DNA of 6,597 bases from Catenibacterium sp. co_0103 (lineage in GTDB: Bacteria > Bacillota_I > Bacilli_A > Erysipelotrichales > Coprobacillaceae). Below the pieces are notes generated by a model. It had not been told where the DNA came from, searched no databases, and was given only the letters and a program-made list of their open reading frames with translations. This document shows, piece after piece, positions 1 to 6,311 of this stretch. The stretch is from NCBI RefSeq assembly GCF_004168205.1, contig NZ_RCYB01000103.1, positions 1-6,597 on the forward strand, read 5' to 3'. Made by a program: the position numbers and the translations under genes. Each line of letters begins with the position of its first letter. Position 1 is the stretch's first letter.

Positions 1-2
1 GT

Positions 3-53
3 AGCAGAGTAAACTCTGCTGCAAAGGGTGCTGTCAACCACCCTATGATGTAA
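3..53 (+). CDS. C-terminal tail of a truncated protein, possibly TnpB-like
   Basis: An open frame enters from the left edge and reads SRVNSAAKGAVNHPMM before a TAA at 51-53. Only 16 residues are visible, with no domain or catalytic residue, so the product cannot be identified directly. The main argument that it is real is its context: the stop lies inside a compact plus-strand RNA fold (26-131). In IS200/IS605 elements the 3' end of tnpB overlaps its guide RNA scaffold in just this way. The codons at 3-20 also form a hairpin. It could equally be a chance open frame in the upstream part of an RNA gene. The sequence to the left of the window would settle it. Confidence 0.35.
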   Translation, partial: SRVNSAAKGAVNHPMM

Positions 54-131
54 CGCCACTTTAGATAGCAATATCTACTGGGGTTAAAGGTCGGAGGTGT
101 AAACCGTTAATACGACTGGGTAGTTGACTGC
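26..131 (+). ncRNA. Structured RNA with three-way junction; candidate omega/reRNA-type scaffold
   Basis: The plus strand folds into three helices by hand pairing. P1 pairs 30-43 with 118-131 (12 of 14 positions). P2 pairs TAACGCCA (51-58) with TGGGGTTA (79-86), with one mismatch, then TAGATA (62-67) with TATCTA (72-77) around a GCAA tetraloop. P3 pairs GTCG (90-93) with CGAC (113-116), then GGT (96-98) with ACC (103-105) around a GTAA tetraloop. Both loops are GNRA only on the plus strand, so that is probably the transcribed strand. A protein reading frame ending within P2 resembles the RNA that overlaps the end of tnpB in IS200/IS605 elements. That family assignment is inferred. A riboswitch for the next gene is excluded because that gene runs on the other strand. 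Confidence 0.55.
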
Positions 132-189
132 CGTTATTATACCTTATTACAGCGCTATCTATGTGTAATTTCTATGAAATTATGTATTA

Positions 190-648
190 TTAACTCTTAA
201 ACACAAACAATTTACTAATTAAATAGTTCCCAACAAGCACAAGAATCTGTGCTGCAACCTTCACACCAATACTATTCATACTTAACAAATTAATACCCAC
301 ATATAAAATAAGTTCTTCCATTAATAGAGTGGCAACACGTCCTCCAAAGAAAGATACCATTTCCTGGATAATACCTTTCATACCTTCCGCATTACTATCA
401 AATACCCAGATACGATTTGTCACATAGGCAAATAATACTGCAAGTATCCAAGAAAAGATATTCGCAATCATTGGATCCATATGCATACTGATATCAAAGA
501 AGGCATAAGAACCAATACTAATGAACGTAGTTAAACCTCCAAAGAATAAATATAATAATACTTCTTTATATTTCTTATAAAACGGATTAAAGATACTAAG
601 GATCTTCCACTCCATGATTCTATCAAATATATCTTTATCTTTTTTCAT
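190..648 (-). CDS. GtrA/GtcA-family membrane protein, putative lipid-linked sugar flippase
   Basis: This 152-residue protein has the length and pattern of the GtrA family. It has four hydrophobic segments at about 29-50, 60-82, 98-120 and 125-148. The family hallmarks are visible: FFGGLTT in segment 1, FAYVTNRIWVF at the end of segment 2, GRVATLLMEE in segment 3, and NYLISKLFVF near the C-terminus. The N-terminus is short, charged and cytoplasmic-looking. GtrA/GtcA proteins are thought to move undecaprenyl-phosphate-linked sugars across the membrane. The divergent YfhO and GT2 genes supply the other two expected parts of such a pathway. The start is supported by AAGGAG six bases upstream (655-660). 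No convincing intrinsic terminator follows the stop. The family assignment is firm; the flippase role is established for relatives and inferred here. Confidence 0.9.
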   Translation of the reverse strand: MKKDKDIFDRIMEWKILSIFNPFYKKYKEVLLYLFFGGLTTFISIGSYAFFDISMHMDPMIANIFSWILAVLFAYVTNRIWVFDSNAEGMKGIIQEMVSFFGGRVATLLMEELILYVGINLLSMNSIGVKVAAQILVLVGNYLISKLFVFKS

Positions 649-654
649 AAAACT

Positions 655-660
655 CTCCTT
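655..660 (-). promoter_or_regulatory. Ribosome binding site of the GtrA-like gene
   Basis: AAGGAG on the minus strand lies six bases before the ATG at 648-646 and fixes that start. Confidence 0.85.
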
Positions 661-684
661 ATTTTTTTGGTCACATACGTAACT

Positions 685-713
685 ATTATATTCTATTTAA
701 CTGTACACATCAA
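685..713 (-). promoter_or_regulatory. Sigma-A-type promoter for the GtrA-like gene
   Basis: On the minus strand a perfect TATAAT (690-685) is preceded, after a 17-base spacer, by TTGATG (713-708), which matches four of six bases of the -35 consensus. Transcription would start near 678, giving a leader of about 30 bases to the ATG at 648. This is read from consensus only; no start site has been mapped. Confidence 0.7.
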
Positions 714-784
714 AAAAAATAGAGAATTTCAGAAAATAATTTGATACATATACCTTCAAATAATGTAGTATCATGACTATCACA

Positions 785-813
785 TCGAATTACATAGTAG
801 GGTATGTTATAAT
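785..813 (+). promoter_or_regulatory. Extended -10 promoter for the yfhO-GT2 operon
   Basis: A perfect TATAAT (808-813) carries a TG motif one base upstream (805-806), the extended -10 form. The matching -35 position (785-790, TCGAAT) is weak, as is common for extended -10 promoters. The start site would be near 820, just before the palindrome TTGAATTCAA (822-831) and the SD. The leader would be only about 24 bases. It lies back to back with the minus-strand promoter at 685-713. Confidence 0.65.
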
Positions 814-830
814 TATTGTGTTTGAATTCA

Positions 831-838
831 AGGGGGGG
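831..838 (+). promoter_or_regulatory. Unusual G-tract ribosome binding site of the YfhO gene
   Basis: The SD is AGGGGGGG, with seven consecutive G (832-838), five bases before the ATG at 844. It can pair with the anti-SD through AGGGGG-type contacts including G-U pairs. A homopolymer of this length is rare in such AT-rich sequence and could change length by slippage, which would alter SD strength or spacing. Confidence 0.7.
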
Positions 839-843
839 TTCTT

Positions 844-3393
844 ATGAATAAAAAAGGAAAAAGTAAAATTATATTTCTATCCGGACTTATTACTTTACTC
901 ATTATTTTATGTATTTATGCATTAAATGGATTTGCACCATTTGGCACTAAAACATTAGCTGTAATGGATGCAAATATTCAGTATATTGATTTCTTCTCTT
1001 ATCTAAAAGATGTTATTGCAGGAAAGAACTCAATTACTTATAGTTTTGGAAAAACTCTGGGTGGATCAAATGTAGCTGTATTTAGCTATTATTTATCTTC
1101 ACCATTTAACCTATTATTATTGTTTTTCTCTAACGCGAATCTCTATACATTCTTTAATATCGTAGTCGCATTAAAGCTTACATTGGCGTCTATCGCCTTT
1201 GCGTACTTTGTCACAAATAGATTTGAAACATCTTATAAAGACAATAGTTTTCTCTTTATTCTACTTTCCTGCGGTTATGGTTTATGTCAATATAGCTTCT
1301 TCCAGGCAAGTAATATCATGTGGTTAGATGGCATGTACATGTTACCTTTCATGTTATTACAGGTTTATTATATTGTGCAGGGAAAGAAGAACTGGAATCT
1401 ATCTATTGCGGTAGGTTTAGCTATTATCTTTAACTGGTATATGGCTGGAATCAGCTGTGTCTTCACTGGTATCTGGTTCTTATTAGAATGTTGCTTATTT
1501 GCAGTAGAAAATAAGATGACATTTATACAGTTTATTAAGACTGGCATTAGATATGTGTTTGCCATGATTCTAGGTGTTATGGTAAGTGCTGTCTTATTCT
1601 TACCAACTATCGGTGCTTTAACGAATGGGCCTAGAGGAAGTCTTTCATTTAAAGATTTATTAGACTTCTCTTTTGTCGGTAATATGTTAAACGTTATTCC
1701 TAAGTATAGCTATGGGGCTCATAGTGAATTAGGATTTGCAGCATTATTTTGTGGAGGACTTGCGATAGTACTTGCTTTATCAGTATTCTTCAACAAACAA
1801 ATCAAAGTAAAAGTAAAGATTGTACTTGGTGTATTCTTATTTGGAATACTTCTATGTCTTTATTGGCATCCTCTTTATTTAGTATTCTCACTCTTTAAAT
1901 TTGTAGGAAGCTATAACTATAGATATTCATTCCTAGTTGAATTCTTTATTCTATTCTTAGCTGCATACAATTGTGTATATGCAAAAGAGAAGAATAATAT
2001 TGTGAAGACTGGTGTAGTCGCAATTGTATTCTCAATATTAAACATTGTATTAACACGTCATTATACACACCAGGAAAAGATTTATGCTTGTTTAACTGTA
2101 GCTATGATCATTGTTTTAACTGCTTTATATATCTCTAGTCAGTTAATCACTAAACAAAAGACAAAACAGTTACTTCTTGTAGTATTACTTATTGTTGGTT
2201 CTATTGATTTAGGTATCAATTCTAGTCTTCTTGCAAATTCTTTATGTATGAATGATTTGGAATATACATCATATAGAAAGAATCAAGAAAAGATCATCCG
2301 CAATATACAGAATGATGATCAGTCTAACTATAGAATCACACAGACATCTAACAGAGTTATGTATGAAGGTAATCTAACTGCCAACTATGATGAACCATTA
2401 TCATATAGATATATGTCTACAAGTGGATATACTTCTTCACCAGATGGTACACAGTTAGAGTTCTTAAATAAGTGTGGCTATCCTACTTATGCAGATTGTT
2501 TAACTGTCACAAATACATCTATGTTAGGTATTGATTCATTACTTGGTGTGAAATATGTATTAACTTCAGAAAACTACACTGGTCTAGTAAAGAAAAACAA
2601 TACTAAGTTAAATGGTAAGTATACATATACAAATCCATATTATATGCCTCTCGCATTTACATGTAATAACTTTGACGCAATTAAGAATGAAGAAGGCTAT
2701 TTGAACCCATTTGATTATCAGAACTTATTATTTAAACAGTTATTCAATACTTCAAAAGATATTTATAAACCTGTTAAGTATGCAGTCACAAAGAAGGATG
2801 ATTCTTATACAGAAATCAACTTAAACACTTCTAACTGTAAGAATATGGTTTATTATGGTTTTATTCCTTGGACTTCAGAATCAGAATCTTATGTTTATAA
2901 TGGTAAAGATGTGATTACTAAGTATGCATGCTGGTTATCACCTACTGTATTCCATATTGAAACAGATAGTTCAAAAACAAAGCTAAGAGTTGAATCTGCA
3001 GATTCTAATTTCAATTATGATAATGCCTATTTCTACGCATTAGATTTAAATGTATTGGATGAATGTGCTAAAACAGCACTTGAAAATGAAGTCAATATCT
3101 CAATGAAGAATGGTTCTATTGATACAACAGTTAACGCAGAAGATGAAGATAGTTATCTCTATTTATCTGTTCCTGTAGATGATTGTTGGGATGTATTAGT
3201 GAATAACGAAAAAGCAGAAGTAAAGTCATTTGGAAACTGCTTATATGCGATCAAACTTCATTCTGGTACTAACAAAATTACTATGAGATATCATACAAAA
3301 TACAAAACGTTAGGTATTAGCTTAACAGCAGGGGCAATATTGTTTATAATCGTAAGTGCAGTTTATAGAAAAAAATATTCTAAGGAGAACTAA
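844..3393 (+). CDS. yfhO: YfhO-family multi-span membrane protein, putative GT-C-type glycosyltransferase
   Basis: This 849-residue protein has the YfhO architecture. A hydrophobic helix at about 9-28 is followed by an extracytoplasmic loop with D42 and D49 (VMDANIQYIDFF). Conserved-looking GGSN (73-76) and YLSSPFN follow. Many further membrane helices run to about residue 460. A large, mostly polar extracytoplasmic domain (about 463-820) precedes a final helix at about 824-842 and a basic tail. The C-terminal stretch VPVDDCWDVLVNNEKAEV with the later HSGTNKITMRYH is typical of the family. In B. subtilis YfhO acts with CsbB and a GtcA-type protein to put a sugar onto lipoteichoic acid outside the cell. 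The acceptor here is unknown. The gene is followed after one base by the GT2 gene, so translational coupling is likely. Family assignment is confident; enzymatic role is inferred from relatives. Confidence 0.88.
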   Translation: MNKKGKSKIIFLSGLITLLIILCIYALNGFAPFGTKTLAVMDANIQYIDFFSYLKDVIAGKNSITYSFGKTLGGSNVAVFSYYLSSPFNLLLLFFSNANLYTFFNIVVALKLTLASIAFAYFVTNRFETSYKDNSFLFILLSCGYGLCQYSFFQASNIMWLDGMYMLPFMLLQVYYIVQGKKNWNLSIAVGLAIIFNWYMAGISCVFTGIWFLLECCLFAVENKMTFIQFIKTGIRYVFAMILGVMVSAVLFLPTIGALTNGPRGSLSFKDLLDFSFVGNMLNVIPKYSYGAHSELGFAALFCGGLAIVLALSVFFNKQIKVKVKIVLGVFLFGILLCLYWHPLYLVFSLFKFVGSYNYRYSFLVEFFILFLAAYNCVYAKEKNNIVKTGVVAIVFSILNIVLTRHYTHQEKIYACLTVAMIIVLTALYISSQLITKQKTKQLLLVVLLIVGSIDLGINSSLLANSLCMNDLEYTSYRKNQEKIIRNIQNDDQSNYRITQTSNRVMYEGNLTANYDEPLSYRYMSTSGYTSSPDGTQLEFLNKCGYPTYADCLTVTNTSMLGIDSLLGVKYVLTSENYTGLVKKNNTKLNGKYTYTNPYYMPLAFTCNNFDAIKNEEGYLNPFDYQNLLFKQLFNTSKDIYKPVKYAVTKKDDSYTEINLNTSNCKNMVYYGFIPWTSESESYVYNGKDVITKYACWLSPTVFHIETDSSKTKLRVESADSNFNYDNAYFYALDLNVLDECAKTALENEVNISMKNGSIDTTVNAEDEDSYLYLSVPVDDCWDVLVNNEKAEVKSFGNCLYAIKLHSGTNKITMRYHTKYKTLGISLTAGAILFIIVSAVYRKKYSKEN
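3382..3387 (+). promoter_or_regulatory. Ribosome binding site that sets the GT2 start
   Basis: AAGGAG lies inside the last codons of the YfhO gene, seven bases before the ATG at 3395. It supports that ATG over the upstream in-frame ATG at 3356, which would add 13 residues, has no SD, and would overlap the YfhO gene by 38 bases. Confidence 0.85.
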
Positions 3394-3394
3394 A

Positions 3395-4312
3395 ATGGAA
3401 GGTTTATTAAGTATTATAATACCATCTTATAATGAAGGACTATTAATTGATAATACCGCAAATGTAGTAGTAGATATCATGACAGAACATAAGATTCCTT
3501 ATGAAATCTTATTTGTGGATGATGGTTCTAAGGATGATACTTGGAATAGAATCCAAGCAGCATCAAAGAAACATGAACATGTAAGAGGTGTTCATTTCTC
3601 TAGAAACTTTGGTAAAGAATCTGCAATTACTGCAGGCTTAACATATGCAAAGGGTGATTGTTGTGTTGTCATGGACTGTGATTTACAACATCCACCAATT
3701 AAAATTGTAGAAATGTATAAATTATGGCAGGAAGGATATGAAGTTGTAGAAGCTGTCAAAGAGGATAGAGGAGAAGAATCAGGTATCCATAGATTTATGG
3801 CTAATACTTTCTATAAGATCATCTCTAAGTTGACTAATATCGATATGATGAATGCATCAGACTTCAAGCTTCTTGATAGAAAAGTCATGTTGGTACTACT
3901 TAATATGAAAGAAAAGAATTCTTTCTTTAGAGCTTTATCTTCATGGGTAGGATTTAAAACAACACAGATTCCATTTAGAGTTGCTGAAAGAGAAGCAGGG
4001 GAATCAAAGTGGTCTACTAAATCACTCATTAAGTATGCAATACTTAATATTACTTCTTTCTCTTCTGCACCTATGCAGATTGTCACTATTTGTGGTTTTA
4101 TCATGTTACTTATCTCTGTAGTATTTGGTATTAACTCAATTGTACAGTATGTGAATGGTACAGCTTTAGGAGGTTTTACTACAGTTATTCTACTTCAGTT
4201 ATTCTCTAGTAGTATTATCATGATCTGTCTTGGTATTATTGGTTACTACATTGCACAGATTTATGATGAAATCAAAGGAAGACCTAAGTTCATCGTTTCA
4301 GAAGAATGTTAG
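3395..4312 (+). CDS. csbB: GT2 glycosyltransferase, CsbB/GtrB-like, putative undecaprenyl-phosphate sugar synthase
   Basis: From the SD-supported ATG the protein has 305 residues, close to CsbB, GtrB and DPM1-like enzymes with membrane anchors. The GT-A fold motifs are in order: IIIPSYNE (7-14), VDDGS (41-45), HFSRNFGKESAITAG (67-81), and the metal-binding DXD in DCDLQHPP (94-101). ASDFKLLDR (154-162) and AERxAGESKWS (197-207) follow. Two membrane helices at about 229-251 and 262-285 are followed by a cytoplasmic tail with EIKGRPKF. Such enzymes transfer a sugar from a nucleotide sugar to a polyprenyl phosphate at the inner face of the membrane. The donor sugar cannot be read from the sequence. 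The YfhO gene ends one base upstream and a strong terminator follows. The gene symbol is by analogy to the B. subtilis csbB-yfhO pair, which has the opposite gene order. Confidence 0.88.
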   Translation: MEGLLSIIIPSYNEGLLIDNTANVVVDIMTEHKIPYEILFVDDGSKDDTWNRIQAASKKHEHVRGVHFSRNFGKESAITAGLTYAKGDCCVVMDCDLQHPPIKIVEMYKLWQEGYEVVEAVKEDRGEESGIHRFMANTFYKIISKLTNIDMMNASDFKLLDRKVMLVLLNMKEKNSFFRALSSWVGFKTTQIPFRVAEREAGESKWSTKSLIKYAILNITSFSSAPMQIVTICGFIMLLISVVFGINSIVQYVNGTALGGFTTVILLQLFSSSIIMICLGIIGYYIAQIYDEIKGRPKFIVSEEC

Positions 4313-4315
4313 AGT

Positions 4316-4341
4316 GGATGTGATTAATCACATCCTTTTTT
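4316..4341 (+). terminator. Intrinsic terminator of the yfhO-GT2 operon
   Basis: A perfect 20-base palindrome at 4316-4335 (arms GGATGTGATT and AATCACATCC) is followed by six T (4336-4341). It begins four bases after the GT2 stop codon. Confidence 0.88.
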
Positions 4342-4347
4342 ATGCAT

Positions 4348-4377
4348 AAAAAAGGTCCTCCCAAATAGGAGGAACCT
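4348..4377 (-). terminator. Intrinsic terminator of the muramidase/transpeptidase gene
   Basis: Read on the minus strand, AGGTTCCTCC pairs with GGAGGACCT with one bulged T around a six-base loop, followed by six T (4353-4348). It begins five bases after the stop codon at 4383. It lies back to back with the plus-strand terminator, separated by six bases. Confidence 0.87.
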
Positions 4378-4382
4378 CATTG

Positions 4383-6275
4383 TTAATAAATAATAACTTT
4401 AGTATTATTACGAATGTTGTCATAGATCCATTTTGCGTTTTCTAGATCTAATCTTACACAGCCATGAGATACAGCTGCATCCATTGAGTTATCAATAATT
4501 CTCTTTGGAGAATTCTGTCTATCATAAATCACTGAATGGAATAAATAGTTACCATTAATCTGAGTAAAATACCAGCATCTACCTTTAGTACCTGTATCAA
4601 AGTATTTACCTCTAGATTTGATATAGTAAGTACCGCTTATAGTAGGAGTAGAAGGCTTACCAACACAACATTTATAATACTTTGCATCTGCCCAATTATA
4701 CTTACTTCCTTTAAATACACCTACACGATGTGCTGCTCTATCTACAATCACAATATAGTTTGTAGGGCTATCTTGGTTATTCGCAACACCATGCATCTTA
4801 GCTAAAGTTAAAGTACCACCAACGAGTCTACCATTTCTTACTTCATAATATTCGCCCTGCCCATCAATCTGTGCATAACCAGAATAGCTCCAGTCTAAAC
4901 GTCCATTCTTAACATAGAAATAATATTCACCATTGCAAGCAAGACCTGTATAACCCCAGTCTAAACGACCATTACGAACAAAGAACCATTCATTACCTTT
5001 CTGGACAAGTCCTGTATAGCTCCAATCTAACTTACCACCTTTAACATAGAACCATTCATTGCCTTTCTGAACAAGACCTGTATAGCCCCAATTGACACGT
5101 CCCTTTACAATATAATACCAGTCATTACCTGACTGACCTAAACCTGTATAATTCCAGTTTAAGCGTCCTTTTTCAACATAGAACCACTGTTTATTGTATT
5201 CCACAATTCCTGAATGATTCCAATTTAACTTACCATTTTCAATATAGAACCATTCGTTACCACGCTGAACAAGACCAGTATAGTTCCAGTTTACTTTACC
5301 ATTCTCAATATAATACCATTCGTTACCATACTGAGCGAGTCCACTATAAGATGTATCAATACGATTATTCTTGAAGTAGTACAATTCTCCTTCAATTTCA
5401 TTTAATCCATCAGGGTACTTGGTAGTAGTTCCACCGTTATTTGTATTACCACCACCATGTGAATTTTCAAATGGACTATAAGAATAGTTTAAATCTACAT
5501 TACCTGAAATACCTGGCACCCTTCCTGTAGATGAGCACTGCCACATATCATATTTACCCTGGTAATTACAAACTGTATTATATTGTGCAACCCACTTAGT
5601 CCAGTTATTAAAACAACTATCAGTTAAATAATTAGTAAACCAATCTTTGTTCGCATAAATACCAACAGTATATCCCTTTGCAGATAACTTATTACAGAAT
5701 GTCTTCGCAATATTCGCAATTTCAGTTTTGCTTAATTTCTTACGTATTGCCTCTTCTTCTAAATCATAATAAACAGGATACTTAAACTTCTTTCCCTGTA
5801 ATAAACGAATCGCATGATCTGCTTCACTAGAAGCTTTTTCTACAGTATCCGCATAAGAATATAAGTAGACACCATAAGGAATATTGTTGTCTATACATCC
5901 CTTTACATTTTCTTCCCATTTCTTATCATCCTGATTCTTATCATTTGTACCATAACCACATCTGATAATCGCATATTCTACTTCTGACTGTTTGACTTTC
6001 TTCCAGTCAATAGTGCCATTATGATAGCTTACATCAATTCCCTTACAAATAGCCTTTGGGTCATTAGGCCACCCAGAATTAGTGGTAGCACGTGCAGCAT
6101 AATTTGCATCGCCTCTATCCTTCATCTGACCATCAGTATACCTAAAACTGTTTGCTAGGTCGTTCTGTTCATAATAGCTCATTTCATCCTCTGCATAAGA
6201 TGGTAAATAAGCTGTATTGAACACCATAAAGCAAGATAAAACTACAACACAAAACTTCATAAATAATTTTTTCAT
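4383..6275 (-). CDS. Secreted GH25 muramidase with nine wall-binding-type repeats and a YkuD L,D-transpeptidase domain
   Basis: The preferred start gives 630 residues. A signal peptide (1-28, MKKLFMKFC then a hydrophobic core, ending SYA) precedes a GH25 domain at about 79-265. The expected acidic residues are D81 (GIDVS), D171 and E173 (YYDLE), and D261 (NVDLN). A Gly/Asn/Thr linker follows. Nine 22-residue aromatic repeats (290-487) have the pattern GLVQxGNEWFYxxNGKLxWxYT. A YkuD domain (about 500-630) ends the protein, with H580 and SHGCVRL (603-609; catalytic C606). The GH25 part should cut the MurNAc-GlcNAc bond; the YkuD part should make 3-3 cross-links or attach groups to stem peptides. 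The repeats resemble wall- or polymer-binding repeats, but their ligand is unknown. No sortase motif or C-terminal anchor is seen, so binding probably relies on the repeats. Joining a wall-cutting and a wall-crosslinking domain in one chain is the striking point. Confidence 0.9.
   Translation of the reverse strand: MKKLFMKFCVVVLSCFMVFNTAYLPSYAEDEMSYYEQNDLANSFRYTDGQMKDRGDANYAARATTNSGWPNDPKAICKGIDVSYHNGTIDWKKVKQSEVEYAIIRCGYGTNDKNQDDKKWEENVKGCIDNNIPYGVYLYSYADTVEKASSEADHAIRLLQGKKFKYPVYYDLEEEAIRKKLSKTEIANIAKTFCNKLSAKGYTVGIYANKDWFTNYLTDSCFNNWTKWVAQYNTVCNYQGKYDMWQCSSTGRVPGISGNVDLNYSYSPFENSHGGGNTNNGGTTTKYPDGLNEIEGELYYFKNNRIDTSYSGLAQYGNEWYYIENGKVNWNYTGLVQRGNEWFYIENGKLNWNHSGIVEYNKQWFYVEKGRLNWNYTGLGQSGNDWYYIVKGRVNWGYTGLVQKGNEWFYVKGGKLDWSYTGLVQKGNEWFFVRNGRLDWGYTGLACNGEYYFYVKNGRLDWSYSGYAQIDGQGEYYEVRNGRLVGGTLTLAKMHGVANNQDSPTNYIVIVDRAAHRVGVFKGSKYNWADAKYYKCCVGKPSTPTISGTYYIKSRGKYFDTGTKGRCWYFTQINGNYLFHSVIYDRQNSPKRIIDNSMDAAVSHGCVRLDLENAKWIYDNIRNNTKVIIY
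4815..5408 (-). repeat. Nine tandem 66-bp units encoding 22-residue aromatic repeats
   Basis: Within the muramidase gene nine in-phase units of 22 codons run without gaps. Units 2-8 are well conserved (GL, then EWFY or similar, NG, and DWxYT or NWxYT). Unit 1 (GLNEIEGELYYF) and unit 9 (GYAQIDGQGEYYEV) are divergent edge copies. The fixed period and the W/Y spacing suggest a beta-solenoid like choline-binding or glucan-binding repeats, although these families usually have repeats near 20 residues. The units differ at the DNA level, so this is not a recent expansion of identical copies. Confidence 0.9.
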
Positions 6276-6284
6276 AAGCGTGTT

Positions 6285-6290
6285 CTCCTT
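6285..6290 (-). promoter_or_regulatory. Ribosome binding site deciding the muramidase start
   Basis: AAGGAG (minus strand, 6290-6285) lies nine bases before the ATG at 6275-6273. It immediately follows an in-frame ATG at 6293-6291, which would place the SD inside the coding region and would have none of its own. The downstream ATG also gives a cleaner signal peptide (MKKLFMK). The six-residue-longer form is therefore rejected. Confidence 0.8.
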
Positions 6291-6311
6291 CATGTATATA
6301 AAACTCTAACA

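Larger units (their letters stand above)
1..150 (+). mobile_element. Possible right end of an IS200/IS605-type element
   Basis: A protein tail, an overlapping folded RNA, and then non-coding AT-rich sequence ending in TTATTAC (144-150) are together consistent with the right end of an IS200/IS605-type insertion. Such elements lack terminal inverted repeats and carry subterminal hairpins, so the exact boundary cannot be fixed from one end. The end at 150 is a guess based on the TTAC tetranucleotide, which is a target used by some members. No transposase domain is visible in the window. Confidence 0.35.

Noticed and set aside
166..182. Hairpin (TAATTT/AAATTA with a C-G pair) as terminator of the GtrA-like gene
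   Set aside because: The stem is almost all A-T and no T-tract follows on the minus strand.
1..185. tmRNA, RNase P RNA or a riboswitch at the left end
   Set aside because: I find none of their hallmark sequences, and the downstream gene runs on the opposite strand, which excludes a cis riboswitch on the plus strand.
1368..1565. 65-residue minus-strand open frame inside the YfhO gene
   Set aside because: It lies wholly antisense to a well-supported membrane protein gene, has no recognisable domain, and is expected by chance.
3356..3394. Longer N-terminus for the GT2 protein
   Set aside because: The upstream ATG has no SD and overlaps the YfhO gene, while the ATG at 3395 has AAGGAG seven bases before it and starts just before the conserved IIIPSYNE motif.
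3811..4104. 97-residue minus-strand open frame inside the GT2 gene
   Set aside because: It is antisense to conserved GT2 coding sequence and shows no family motif.
4815..5408. Repeated DNA as a CRISPR array
   Set aside because: The 66-base period is an in-frame protein repeat with varied DNA copies and no unique spacers.
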